A program made the position numbers and the translations under genes. This document shows positions 29,547 through 37,676 of a stretch of DNA of 47,901 nucleotides, piece by piece; the first letter of the stretch is position 1; every line of letters starts with the position of its first letter. Source of the DNA: an uncultured Oscillospiraceae bacterium (GTDB lineage Bacteria; Bacillota; Clostridia; Oscillospirales; Oscillospiraceae); assembly GCA_910577915.1 (NCBI GenBank), contig CAJTOM010000010.1:1-47901 (forward strand), given 5' to 3'. The notes under the pieces were generated by a model, which was given only the letters and a program-made list of their open reading frames with translations, was not told the DNA's origin and searched no databases.

Positions 29547-30560
29547 ATGCCGGAACTATTGGAAGTCAATCATCTGTCCGTCAGCTTTTTCACCGGCGGC
29601 GGCGAGGTACAGGCGGTGCGGGACGTGAGCTTCTCCCTGGGGGCCGGGGAGGTGCTGGCGGTGGTGGGGGAGTCCGGCTGCGGCAAGAGCGTGCTGTGCC
29701 GGAGCATCATGGGCCTGCTGCCCCGGACGGCCCGGATCAAGTCCGGCAGCATCCTGGCCGCCGGCCGGGACATCACCGCCTGCGGGGAGCGGGAGCTGTG
29801 CCGCCTGCGGGGGTCCCTCTTCTCCATGGTGTTCCAGGACCCCATGACCTCCCTCAACCCGGTCATGTCCGTGGGGGCCCAGATCGCTGAGGCGGTGCGG
29901 GCGCGCCAGCCCGGCCTGTCCCGGTCCGCCCTGCGCGGAAGGGTGGCGGAGCTGATGGAGCTGGTGGGCATCGACCGCCCGGAGGAGCGGATGGACCTGT
30001 GCCCCGCCGGCTTCTCCGGCGGGATGCGTCAGCGCAGCGTGATGGCCATTGCCCTGGCGGGCAATCCCCGCATCCTCTTCGCGGACGAGCCCACCACCGC
30101 CCTGGATGTGACCATCCAGGCCCAGATTCTGGACCTGCTGCGGGAGATCCAGGGGAAGCTGGGGACAGCGGCGGTGTTCGTCACCCACGATTTGGGGGTG
30201 GTGGCGCGGGTGGCGGACCGGGTGGCGGTGATGTACGCCGGGCGGATTGTGGAGACCGGCACGGCGGAGGAGATCTTCTACGACCCCCGGCACCCCTACA
30301 CCTGGGGCCTTCTCCAGGCCCTGCCCGCCCTGAACCGGGGGCGGGACAGCCTGCGCGCCATCCCCGGCATGCCCCCCACCCTCATCGACCCGCCCAGGGG
30401 CGACGCCTTCGCCTGCCGCAACGCCTTCGCCCTGGCCATCGACTACGAGCAGGCCCCGCCCATGTTCCGCGTCACGGACACCCATTACGCGGCCACCTGG
30501 CTGCTGGATGAGCGGGCCCCCAGGATCACGCCGCCGGTGGGAGGTGGTTTGGATGGCTGA
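29547..30560 (+). CDS. Peptide/nickel ABC transporter ATPase (DppD-type)
   Basis: This 337-residue ATPase has Walker A GESGCGKSV, Q-loop MVFQDPMTSLNP, signature FSGGMRQRSV, Walker B ILFADEPTTALD and H-loop FVTHDLG. A C-terminal oligopeptide-transporter extension begins at HPYTWGLLQALP. The Cys-rich tail typical of DppD/OppD (which can hold a [4Fe-4S]) is reduced here. It follows the binding-protein gene by 75 nt and overlaps the second ATPase gene by 8 nt. Confidence 0.94.
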   Translation: MPELLEVNHLSVSFFTGGGEVQAVRDVSFSLGAGEVLAVVGESGCGKSVLCRSIMGLLPRTARIKSGSILAAGRDITACGERELCRLRGSLFSMVFQDPMTSLNPVMSVGAQIAEAVRARQPGLSRSALRGRVAELMELVGIDRPEERMDLCPAGFSGGMRQRSVMAIALAGNPRILFADEPTTALDVTIQAQILDLLREIQGKLGTAAVFVTHDLGVVARVADRVAVMYAGRIVETGTAEEIFYDPRHPYTWGLLQALPALNRGRDSLRAIPGMPPTLIDPPRGDAFACRNAFALAIDYEQAPPMFRVTDTHYAATWLLDERAPRITPPVGGGLDG

Positions 30561-31443
30561 GGAGATTCTGCTGGAGGTCCAGGACCTGACCCACCTGTTC
30601 CCCCTGACGAAAAGAGCGGTGGTCCGGGCGGTGGACGGCGTGTCCTTCCAGGTGCGGCGGGGGGAGATCTTCGGTTTGGTGGGGGAGTCCGGCTCCGGCA
30701 AGTCCACCGTCGCCCGCTGCGTGATGAACCTGTACCGCCCCCGCGGCGGCCGCATCTTGTACAAGGGGATCGACGTCTGCGACCCCGCCGCCTTCCGGGC
30801 CAACCGGCGGATGCTGCAGCGCACCCGCCAGATGATCTTTCAGGACTCCGGCTCCAGCCTGAACCAGCGCATGCGGGTGTGGGAGATCATCGCCGAGCCC
30901 CTGCGCATCCAGCGCATTGCCCCCCCCAGGGGCTCCCTTCGGGAGGAGGCCGCCTTCCAGATGCACTACGTGGGGCTGGACGCGGGCTACCTGGACCGGT
31001 ACCCGCCGGAGCTCTCCGGCGGCCAGCGGCAGCGGGTGGCCATCGCCCGGGCCCTGGCCATGGAGCCGGAGCTGCTGGTGGCGGACGAGCCCATCGCCTC
31101 CCTGGACGTGTCCATCCAGGCCCAGATCGTGAACCTCTTCAAGCACCTCCAGCAGGAGCACGGCTTCTCCTTCCTGTTCATCGCCCACGATCTGGCCATG
31201 GTGGAGTTCCTGTGCGACCGGGTGGGGGTGATGTACCGGGGCCGGCTGGTGGAGGCGGGGCCGGCGGCGGAGGTGTTCGCCCATCCGGGCCACCCCTATA
31301 CCCGCGCCCTCCTGTCGTCCATCCCCATCCCGGATCCGCGGCGGGAGCGGGCGCGGCGGCCGGAGATCTTCTCCGGGGAGGCGCTGGGGGGCCGGCTGGC
31401 GGAGACCGGCCCCGGACACTATGTGCTGCGGGAGGAGGGATAG
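30553..31443 (+). CDS. Peptide/nickel ABC transporter ATPase (DppF-type)
   Basis: This 296-residue ATPase has Walker A GESGSGKST, Q-loop MIFQDSGSSLNQ, signature LSGGQRQRVAIARA, Walker B LLVADEPIASLD and H-loop FIAHDLA, followed by HPYTRALLSSIP. The ATG at 30553 has a GGGAGG ribosome binding site and overlaps the preceding gene; an earlier in-frame start would extend it further into that gene. It pairs with the DppD-type subunit to power uptake. Confidence 0.94.
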   Translation: MAEEILLEVQDLTHLFPLTKRAVVRAVDGVSFQVRRGEIFGLVGESGSGKSTVARCVMNLYRPRGGRILYKGIDVCDPAAFRANRRMLQRTRQMIFQDSGSSLNQRMRVWEIIAEPLRIQRIAPPRGSLREEAAFQMHYVGLDAGYLDRYPPELSGGQRQRVAIARALAMEPELLVADEPIASLDVSIQAQIVNLFKHLQQEHGFSFLFIAHDLAMVEFLCDRVGVMYRGRLVEAGPAAEVFAHPGHPYTRALLSSIPIPDPRRERARRPEIFSGEALGGRLAETGPGHYVLREEG

Positions 31444-31444
31444 G

Positions 31445-32449
31445 GTGGCAAAGGGAAATACATTCCTCTATTATGGAAAAAAGCTGCTGCTGTTTTTTGT
31501 CAGCGTGTTTGTCCTGTCGGCGGTCGTGTTCTTCGTGTCCCGCCTGGCCCCCGGCGACCCCCTGCGCGCCTACTACGGCGACCGGGTGGAGAAGATGAGC
31601 CCCCAGGAGCGGGCGTGGGCGGAGGAGCGGCTGGGCCTGGACGAGCCCATCGCCGTGCAGTATGCCCGCTGGCTGGGCGGCGCGCTCCGGGGGGATTTCG
31701 GCATCTCCTACAAGTACAAGCTGGACGTCTGGGAGGTCATCCGCAGCCGGGTGGGCAACACGCTGCTGCTGGGGGGGACGGGCTTTGTGCTGATCTTCAC
31801 CCTCGCCCCGCTGCTGGGGGTCCTGTGCGCCTGGCAGGAGGACCGGGCGCTGGACCGCCTCGTCTGCAAGGCGGGCACCGTCAGCAGCTGCATCCCCGAG
31901 TTCTGGCTGTCGCTGGTGCTGATTCTGGTGTTCGCGGCGGGCCTGCGCTGGCTGCCCAGCTCCGGGGCCTACTCCATCGGCGGGGGCGGGGCGGCGGACC
32001 GGGCGGTCCACCTGATCCTGCCCCTGGCGGTGGTGGTCATCGGCCACCTGTGGTACTACGCCTACATGGTCCGCAACCGCATTTTGGAGGAGGTCCGGGC
32101 GGACTACGTGCTGCTGGCCCGGTCCAAGGGCCTCCCCCGGCGGAGGGTCCTGTTCCGCCACTGCCTGCGCAACGCCGCGCCCTCCTATCTGAGCCTTATG
32201 GCCGTCTCCGTGCCCCACGTGCTGGGGGGCACATACATTGTGGAGACGGTGTTCTCCTACCCCGGCCTGGGGACCCTCTCCTACGAGAGCGCCCGGTACA
32301 AGGACTACAACCTGCTGATGCTGCTGTGCATGCTCTCCGGCATTCTGGTCATTGTGTGCAGCATTCTGGCCCAGGTGATCAACGAGCAGATCGACCCCCG
32401 CCTCCGGACCAGGGAGGCGGCGGAACCCCCGGAGGTGACGGAGCGGTGA
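31445..32449 (+). CDS. Peptide/nickel ABC permease (DppB-type)
   Basis: This 334-residue membrane protein has the DppB signature: LAPGDPLRAYYG after the first helix, ERLGLDEPIAVQYARWLGGALRGDFG, and the EAA-type loop DYVLLARSKGLPRRRVLFRHCLRN. Six helices are expected. The start is a GTG at 31445, just after GGGAGGAGG and 1 nt past the previous stop. It overlaps the next permease gene by 4 nt (GTGA). Confidence 0.93.
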   Translation: MAKGNTFLYYGKKLLLFFVSVFVLSAVVFFVSRLAPGDPLRAYYGDRVEKMSPQERAWAEERLGLDEPIAVQYARWLGGALRGDFGISYKYKLDVWEVIRSRVGNTLLLGGTGFVLIFTLAPLLGVLCAWQEDRALDRLVCKAGTVSSCIPEFWLSLVLILVFAAGLRWLPSSGAYSIGGGGAADRAVHLILPLAVVVIGHLWYYAYMVRNRILEEVRADYVLLARSKGLPRRRVLFRHCLRNAAPSYLSLMAVSVPHVLGGTYIVETVFSYPGLGTLSYESARYKDYNLLMLLCMLSGILVIVCSILAQVINEQIDPRLRTREAAEPPEVTER

Positions 32450-33330
32450 GCGGACAATTTGAGATGGTGGGCATCCGCCCCCTGCCGCCGGCGGAGCCGG
32501 CCCGGCCCGCCCCCTGGTACCGGGGAAAGCCGGTCCTCTCCGCCGGGATTCTGGCCCTGCTGGTGCTGGGCTGCCTGGTCTTCCGGCTGGCGCCGGTGCG
32601 GGACCCGGCGTATATGGACCTGACCCGCTGCAGCGCCGCCCCCTGCGGCGAATTTCTCTTCGGCACGGACGCCATGGGCCGGGACGTCTTCTCCATGATC
32701 TGGTACGGCGGGGGCCTCTCCCTGTTCATCGGGGCCGCCGCCACGGCCCTGTCCACCCTCATCGCCGTGGTTTTCGGCGCGCTCAGCGGCTGCGCGCCGG
32801 CGTGGCTGGACGGGGTGCTGATGCGCCTGACGGAGATTCTGCTCAGCGTGCCCAGCCTGCTGGTGGTCGTGCTGCTCCAGGCCGCGCTGGGGGAGGCCAA
32901 CGTGCTGAGCATCTCCCTGGTCATCGGCCTCACCAGCTGGACCAGCATGGCGAAAATCGTCCGCACGGAGGTGCGCCAGCTCCGGGGCAGCGAGTATGTG
33001 CTGGCCTCCCGGTGCATGGGCGGCAGTTTTTTCCACATTCTCCGCCGGCACCTGGCGCCGAACTTCTTCTCCTCCATCATGTTTATGGCGGTGATGAACA
33101 TCCGCAGCGCCATCGTCGCCGAGTCCACCCTCAGCTTCATGGGCATCGGCCTGCCCCTGGAGGTGATCACCTGGGGGAGCATGCTCTCGCTGTCGGAGCA
33201 GGCCCTGCTGACGGGCGCGTGGTGGATCATCCTGATCCCCGGCGGGTTTCTGGTGACGACCCTGCTGTGCGTCACCAATCTGGCCGGGGCTCTGCGCGGA
33301 AGCGGCGGCCGGGGGCAGAGCAATCTGTAG
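32446..33330 (+). CDS. Peptide/nickel ABC permease (DppC-type)
   Basis: This 294-residue membrane protein has the DppC N-terminal domain and helix, the family motif FLFGTDAMGRDVFSMIWYGG, and the EAA loop EYVLASRCMGGSFFHILRRHLAPN. The GTG start at 32446 overlaps the preceding stop in the GTGA arrangement, with GGAGG 10 nt upstream. An ATG at 32464 is an alternative. It completes the importer; the operon ends in the terminator at 33349. Confidence 0.92.
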   Translation: MSGQFEMVGIRPLPPAEPARPAPWYRGKPVLSAGILALLVLGCLVFRLAPVRDPAYMDLTRCSAAPCGEFLFGTDAMGRDVFSMIWYGGGLSLFIGAAATALSTLIAVVFGALSGCAPAWLDGVLMRLTEILLSVPSLLVVVLLQAALGEANVLSISLVIGLTSWTSMAKIVRTEVRQLRGSEYVLASRCMGGSFFHILRRHLAPNFFSSIMFMAVMNIRSAIVAESTLSFMGIGLPLEVITWGSMLSLSEQALLTGAWWIILIPGGFLVTTLLCVTNLAGALRGSGGRGQSNL

Positions 33331-33348
33331 CCGTCGGGAGACAATAGG

Positions 33349-33379
33349 AGAGGGCGGGGTCAGACTGACCCCGCCCTCT
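33349..33379. terminator. Shared terminator of convergent genes
   Basis: AGAGGGCGGGGTCAG and CTGACCCCGCCCTCT form a perfect 15-bp stem with one central base. The stop codon of the minus-strand phosphatase gene (33360-33362) lies inside the stem. Confidence 0.75.
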
Positions 33380-33824
33380 TCAGCGCCTCCAGCAGTCCCC
33401 GGCAGCCCGCCTCCACGTCCTGCCATGTGCGCTCGAAGTCGCCGGTATACCACGGATCCGCTACGCTCCCCGGCCGGTCCGTGTAGTCCAGCAGGAGCCG
33501 GAATTTCCCCTCCGGGTCCCCGCCGCAGATGCGCCCCATGCCGCGCAGATTGTCCGTGTCCATGCCGATGAGCAGATCCCACGCGCCGTAGTCCTCCCGC
33601 ATGAGCTGCCGGGAGGTCTTGCCGGCGCAGGAGATGCCGTGCTCCGCCAGCTTGCGCCGGGCCGGCGGGTAGACGGGATTCCCCCGCTCCTCGCCGCTGG
33701 TGGCGGCGGAGGCGATGAGAAACCGGTCCTCCAGTCCCGCCCGCCGCACCAGGTCCCGCATTACGAACTCCGCCATGGGACTGCGGCAGATGTTGCCCAG
33801 GCACACAAATAAAATTTTTGTCAT
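33360..33824 (-). CDS. Low-molecular-weight protein-tyrosine phosphatase
   Basis: This 154-residue protein has the LMW-PTP loop VCLGNICRSPMAE (nucleophile Cys8, Arg14) and the general-acid motif ADPWYTG near residue 125. It dephosphorylates phosphotyrosine, or in some Firmicutes phosphoarginine. The ATG at 33824 starts the family N-terminus TKILFVCLGN exactly, so the longer in-frame reading is rejected. It is a single gene convergent with the importer operon. Confidence 0.94.
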   Translation of the reverse strand: MTKILFVCLGNICRSPMAEFVMRDLVRRAGLEDRFLIASAATSGEERGNPVYPPARRKLAEHGISCAGKTSRQLMREDYGAWDLLIGMDTDNLRGMGRICGGDPEGKFRLLLDYTDRPGSVADPWYTGDFERTWQDVEAGCRGLLEALKRAGSV

Positions 33825-33970
33825 GGCTGCAAACCCCTTCCATCCCGTTTCATTTTTTGTCACACGGGGAGCGCGGAGAGAAAGCGCGCGTCCCGCCGCA
33901 TAAAATCTCCGCCGCCGCGCACACTATCTCCGGCGAAACCCGAACTCGACAATTTGAGGAGGAACACACT

Positions 33971-34162
33971 ATGAGCAACTGCACCAACGGCGGCTGCGCC
34001 TGCACGCCCAACCGCTCCATCAAATGCAGCGTCAACACCTGCGCCCACCACTGCAAGAACGAGCAGTACTGCGGCCTGGACACCATCCAGGTGGGCACCC
34101 ACGAGGCCAACCCCACCATGGACCAGTGCACCGACTGCCAGAGCTTCAAGCTCATGCAGTAA
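33971..34162 (+). CDS. DUF1540 Cys-rich small protein
   Basis: This 63-residue protein is rich in cysteine and matches DUF1540: IKCSVNTCAHHCKNEQYC, then a GTHEANPTMDQCTDC end. Such proteins are presumed to bind metal, and are common in spore-forming Clostridia. GAGGAGG stands before the ATG at 33971. It is followed 46 nt later by the split permease genes. Confidence 0.88.
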   Translation: MSNCTNGGCACTPNRSIKCSVNTCAHHCKNEQYCGLDTIQVGTHEANPTMDQCTDCQSFKLMQ

Positions 34163-34208
34163 CCCGCCGGCCCGCTCCGGCGGGCCCGGTACATAGAGGG
34201 GGGATGCC

Positions 34209-34568
34209 ATGATGACGGACCGGCGCAAACATCAGCTGGCGGGGGCCGCCGGCGGGCTCATCAACGGCCTGTTCGGGGGCGGGGGCGGCATGGTGCTGCT
34301 GCCCCTGTTGACCAAATGGAGCCGCCTGGAGGCGCGGGCCGCCTTCGCCACCTGCGTGGCCGTGATCTTTCCCATGTGCTGCGTGTCTACGGTGGTGTAC
34401 CTGTGGGAGGTGCGGCCCGCCCTGGAGCTGGTGCTCCCCTATCTGGCGGGGGGCGTGGCCGGGGGGCTGGCGGGAGGGCTGACCTTTGAGAGGGTGCCGG
34501 TGCGGCTTCTGAAGGTGATCTTCGGGCTGTTTCTGCTGTACGCCGGGGTGAGGTACCTGCTGTGGTAG
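34209..34568 (+). CDS. TauE/SafE-type permease, half 1
   Basis: This 119-residue protein has about four helices and resembles one half of a TauE/SafE (DUF81) anion exporter: AGAAGGLINGLFGGGGGMVLLPLL near the start, then ARAAFATCVAVIF and a GGVAGGLAGG helix. Usual family members are about 250 residues with both halves in one chain. The downstream gene encodes the second half, so the transporter is probably a heterodimer. GAGGGGGG serves as ribosome binding site. Substrate is unknown; sulfite, sulfoacetate or related anions are known for the family. Confidence 0.85.
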   Translation: MMTDRRKHQLAGAAGGLINGLFGGGGGMVLLPLLTKWSRLEARAAFATCVAVIFPMCCVSTVVYLWEVRPALELVLPYLAGGVAGGLAGGLTFERVPVRLLKVIFGLFLLYAGVRYLLW

Positions 34569-34933
34569 CGTGGCTGCTTCCCTTCTGCGCCGCCCTGGCC
34601 ACCGGGGTGCTGTCCGCCTGGGGCGTGGGCGGCGGAACGCTGCTGCTGGTGTGCATGACCCTCTTTCTGGGGGTAGGCCACCGGGAGGCCCAGGCTGTGA
34701 ACCTCCTCTTCTTCCTCCCCACCGCCGGCATCAGCCTCTTCTTCCACCGGAAAAACGGCTTTTTGGACCGGGAGGTCTGGCGGCAGGCGGCCTTTCCCGG
34801 CGTGCTGGCCTCCCTGGCGGGGGCCCTGGCGGCCGCGGCGGTGGACGTATCCCTGCTGCGCAGGCCCTTCGGCCTCTTCCTCCTCTACAGCGGCGTCTCT
34901 ATGCTGCTCAGCGCCCGCAAGCGGGCCGGGTGA
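34562..34933 (+). CDS. TauE/SafE-type permease, half 2
   Basis: This 123-residue protein has about four helices and the paralogous motif ATGVLSAWGVGGGTLLLVCM, then REAQAVNLLFFLPTAG. It starts with GTG overlapping the first half's stop by 7 nt, in a different frame. The two proteins are therefore made together but separately, unlike the single-chain form. Its 3' end lies within a terminator stem. Confidence 0.83.
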   Translation: MVAWLLPFCAALATGVLSAWGVGGGTLLLVCMTLFLGVGHREAQAVNLLFFLPTAGISLFFHRKNGFLDREVWRQAAFPGVLASLAGALAAAAVDVSLLRRPFGLFLLYSGVSMLLSARKRAG

Positions 34934-34953
34934 TCGCCACCCGGCCCGTTTTT
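34922..34953. terminator. Terminator between split permease and response regulator
   Basis: CGGGCCGGGT and ACCCGGCCCG form a 10-bp stem, followed by TTTTT on the plus strand. The stop of the second permease half lies in its left arm. Confidence 0.75.
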
Positions 34954-34959
34954 ATGGCC

Positions 34960-35649
34960 TTAAAAGCCCCACTTGTACCCGTAGCCCCACACGGTGTTGA
35001 TATAGGTGGGGTTCTGGGCGTTGTCCTCGATCTTCAGACGCAGGCGGCGGATGTTGACGTCCACAATCTTCAGCTCCCCGAAGTAGTCCCGGCCCCAGAC
35101 CGTGTCCAGAATCTCCTCCCGGGAGAGGGCCTTGCCGGGGTTCTCCATGAACATCTTCATAATGGAGTACTCCACCTGCGTCAGCTTCACCCGCTGGCCG
35201 TTCTTCTCCAGGGTGCGGTTGCGGGTGTTGAGCAGGAAGGGCTCCTGGCTGATCTCCCCCGCCTGCTCCGGGGCCGCGCCCCCGGCCCGGCGGAACAGGG
35301 CGTCCACCCGGGCCGTCAGCTCCGCCGGGGAGAAGGGCTTGGTCACGTAGTCGTCCGCCCCGGTCATCAGGCCCGTCACCTTGTCCATCTCCTGGCTGCG
35401 GGCGGTGAGCATGATGATGCCGATGCGGGTGTTGGTGGCCCGGATGCGGCGGCAGACCTCGAAGCCGTCGATGCCCGGCAGCATGATGTCCAGCAGGGCC
35501 ACCCGGATCTCGGGGTTGTCCCGGAGCTTTTCCAGGGCCTCCTCCCCGGTCTCCGCCTCGACCACCTCGTAGCCGGCCCGGGTCAGATTGATGACAATGA
35601 ACCCGCGGATGCTGGACTCATCCTCCAGCACCAGAACCTTTCGCGCCAT
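34960..35649 (-). CDS. OmpR-type response regulator (orphan)
   Basis: This 229-residue protein has a receiver (acidic LEDE, phospho-acceptor Asp54 in LLDIMLPGIDG, Lys104 in YVTKPF) and a winged-helix DNA-binding domain: LTQVEYSIMKMFMENPGKALSREEILDTVWG, ending TYINTVWGYGYKW. The ATG at 35649 is chosen because it starts the family N-terminus (ARKVLVLEDE). No kinase is adjacent; the orphan kinase at 1614-3026 may be its partner (inference). A MITE-like element lies 35 nt upstream, where its promoter would be expected. Confidence 0.93.
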   Translation of the reverse strand: MARKVLVLEDESSIRGFIVINLTRAGYEVVEAETGEEALEKLRDNPEIRVALLDIMLPGIDGFEVCRRIRATNTRIGIIMLTARSQEMDKVTGLMTGADDYVTKPFSPAELTARVDALFRRAGGAAPEQAGEISQEPFLLNTRNRTLEKNGQRVKLTQVEYSIMKMFMENPGKALSREEILDTVWGRDYFGELKIVDVNIRRLRLKIEDNAQNPTYINTVWGYGYKWGF

Positions 35650-35683
35650 GGGGCACCTCTCTTTCCTTCCTTGTCCGCCGGGC

Positions 35684-35849
35684 CTAGGGCTTGTTTGAAA
35701 ATTGTCAACACGCCCAAACAGCGGTTCTTTTTCCGCCATACTGCGTTACATTTTCTTGCCATACGGCAGTATGCCTGCGAAAATTTGCCTTGTCTGGCGA
35801 AAAAATCCCTCGCCGTTGGGCATATCGCCAATTATCAAACAAGCCCTAG
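35684..35849. mobile_element. MITE-like 166-bp inverted-repeat element
   Basis: The ends are long imperfect inverted repeats: CTAGGGCTTGTTTGA-AATTG at 35684 and the matching CAATTATCAAACAAGCCCTAG at 35829-35849 (about 35 bp per arm with a few mismatches). Internal matches make the whole element one long imperfect hairpin, and it is more A/T-rich than its surroundings. It encodes nothing. It sits between the lipoprotein gene, whose stop codon it supplies, and the response regulator gene. Confidence 0.72.
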
Positions 35850-37201
35850 TTCTCGCTCATGCTCCAGCGGTTGATGATCGCTTTGAAGTTCTCCTCCAGC
35901 GTCTTGGCCTCCACCGCGTAGCGCCACTGGCTGTAGGCCGGGGCGTAGGACACGGCGTATACGCGGTCCGCCAGGCGGCGCAGGATGGACCGGCCGCTCT
36001 TGGCAGCCTGGACCTCCCGGTCGGAGCCGGTGAGGGTGTAGATGGTCATCAGCTCGTCCTCCACGCTCCGGCCCCGGACGCTGTAGAAGGTGGTGGCGTG
36101 GAGGGTGGTGCTGATGTTGCTCTGCCGGACGGTGAAGTGGCCGTCCCAGGTCTCGGGGACGAGCAGATACCAGTTGTCCGTCAGGTTGTGGTAGGTGATG
36201 GTCTGGAGCTCATTCGTCCCGTCCATGTGGTAGCTGTGCCAGTAGATTTTCCAGTAGGTCTCCTCCGGCTCGCTGGGGAGCTCGGCGGGACGGGGGACCT
36301 CCGTGGCCCCGTCGCCGTTGATGTCCGTGGGCTGGAGATTCAAAAAGCGGAAAATCTGGTCGGACAGCCCGGTCTCCTCGCTCAGGGCGATGTTGACCAG
36401 CTCCGGCTGGCGGTAGGCCAGAATGTCCATGACGGCCCGGCTGGTCTCGTCCACGCCGGCGGCCCGGCCGGTGATGAACACCGCCGCCTCCCCCTCCTGG
36501 AGGGCGCCCACCTGCATCCACTGCAGGGCGGCCAGGGATACGCTCAGCCGGGCGCTGGAGTGGAGCTGCAGGCTGCTGTTGCCGCTGTCCCAGTCGTAGA
36601 AGTCCGCCAGGCTCATGCCGCTCTCCGTGTCGTCGCCCCGCAGGACCACCAGCTCCAGGTCGCCGTCCCCGTCCAGGTCCACCGTCTCGTAGCGGGCGTA
36701 GGGGGTGGTCATCAGCCGCAAGGGCTCCAGATGTTTCATGCTGTAAACGCTCATGGCCTGGACCTCGGCGCTGACCCGCCAGCTGATGATCATCTCCTGC
36801 ACGCCGTCGCCGTCCATGTCCACATAGCGCACGCTGTGGAAGGAGGTGCCGCTGCCCTCGATGAGGGCGGCCTGCTCATAGCCCTCCTCCACCGCCCGGA
36901 AGATGTAGATTTTCAGCGGCTGCTCCTCGCTGTTGGCCCGGAAGAAGGCCAGCACCTCGTCCCTGCCGTCGCCGTTGAGGTCCTCCATCTGCACCTGGGA
37001 GAGGTTGCTGCCCGCCTGGGGCGGCGCGTACTCCGCCCCGCCGGCCAGGATGCCCGAGAGCAGGGCGTTGAGGGCCTCGTACTCCGCCGGCAGCTGGGGC
37101 GGGGCGTAGAGGTTCTCCGCCGACGCGCTGAGCATGCACCCGCTCAGCAGCAGCGGCAGGGCCAGCAGCGCCCCCGCCGCCAGCCGTCTCCACATCCCCA
37201 T
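35846..37201 (-). CDS. Lipoprotein with DxNGDG calcium-like repeats
   Basis: This 451-residue protein starts MGMWRRLAAGALLALPLLLSGC, with lipobox LSGC. It has four spaced acidic loops, DLNGDGRDE, DMDGDGVQE, DLDGDGDLE and DINGDGATE, of the FG-GAP/VCBS type that bind calcium in beta-propellers. The C-terminal 150 residues are unassigned. The ATG at 37201 has GGAGAGGGG at good distance; a GTG 9 nt earlier is too close to it. The stop codon is provided by the adjoining inverted-repeat element, so the natural C-terminus may have been altered. It is the gene upstream of the orphan response regulator. Confidence 0.8.
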   Translation of the reverse strand: MGMWRRLAAGALLALPLLLSGCMLSASAENLYAPPQLPAEYEALNALLSGILAGGAEYAPPQAGSNLSQVQMEDLNGDGRDEVLAFFRANSEEQPLKIYIFRAVEEGYEQAALIEGSGTSFHSVRYVDMDGDGVQEMIISWRVSAEVQAMSVYSMKHLEPLRLMTTPYARYETVDLDGDGDLELVVLRGDDTESGMSLADFYDWDSGNSSLQLHSSARLSVSLAALQWMQVGALQEGEAAVFITGRAAGVDETSRAVMDILAYRQPELVNIALSEETGLSDQIFRFLNLQPTDINGDGATEVPRPAELPSEPEETYWKIYWHSYHMDGTNELQTITYHNLTDNWYLLVPETWDGHFTVRQSNISTTLHATTFYSVRGRSVEDELMTIYTLTGSDREVQAAKSGRSILRRLADRVYAVSYAPAYSQWRYAVEAKTLEENFKAIINRWSMSEN

Positions 37202-37314
37202 AGCCGTCACCCCTCTCCGAAATTGTCTTTTCTATAATGTACCATAAAACAGCGGCCTTTGGTAGCCCCAGTTTCTGCTTTTCCCAAAAGTTTTTCGGCT
37301 CCCTCCGCCCCAAC

Positions 37315-37351
37315 CTTACACCGATGTAAGAAACGGAGGGGAAATGTAAGG
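37315..37351. promoter_or_regulatory. TGTAAG-type operator candidate
   Basis: CTTACA (37315) and TGTAAG (37325) form a 4-nt-spaced palindrome, and a third TGTAAGG follows at 37345. It lies between the divergent lipoprotein gene and the tandem small-protein genes, just upstream of a -10 at 37383. The binding protein is unknown. Confidence 0.45.
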
Positions 37352-37359
37352 TAAATCGA

Positions 37360-37388
37360 TGGAACGGGCCGCCCGGGTCTGGTATACT
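37360..37388 (+). promoter_or_regulatory. Promoter of tandem small-protein genes
   Basis: A TATACT -10 preceded by CTGG has only a weak -35 (TGGAAC, 17 nt away), which fits an activated promoter or an extended -10. Confidence 0.45.
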
Positions 37389-37428
37389 GACAACAGTGCA
37401 AGCGACACACAAACAGGAGGGACACAAC

Positions 37429-37614
37429 ATGAAAGACATCATCATCGCGGCCGCGGCCCTGGCCGCCATCATCCTGGCCCGGATCATCATCTCCTTCGCC
37501 TGGTCTCCCCACGCGGGAGAGGTTTTCTGCCGTTTCGCCGTCCCGGCGCTGTTCTTCTGCTGCGTCGTCAGGCTTGCCGGCAGCCGGAAGCGCCGGACGA
37601 AGCAGGAGGGCTGA
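37429..37614 (+). CDS. 61-residue membrane protein, copy 1
   Basis: This protein has a hydrophobic segment right after MKDIIIAAAALAAIILARIII, then FAWSPHAGEVFCRF, a second hydrophobic segment (AVPALFFCCVVRLAG) and a basic tail (SRKRRTKQEG). Two short membrane helices are expected. AGGAGGG precedes the ATG by 7 nt. No family is recognised. The second copy follows after 62 nt. Confidence 0.75.
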   Translation: MKDIIIAAAALAAIILARIIISFAWSPHAGEVFCRFAVPALFFCCVVRLAGSRKRRTKQEG

Positions 37615-37676
37615 CCGCATTTCGGCCTTTCAACAGGAATCTGTCATTGAGGAAACATATATAGGAGGGACACAAC

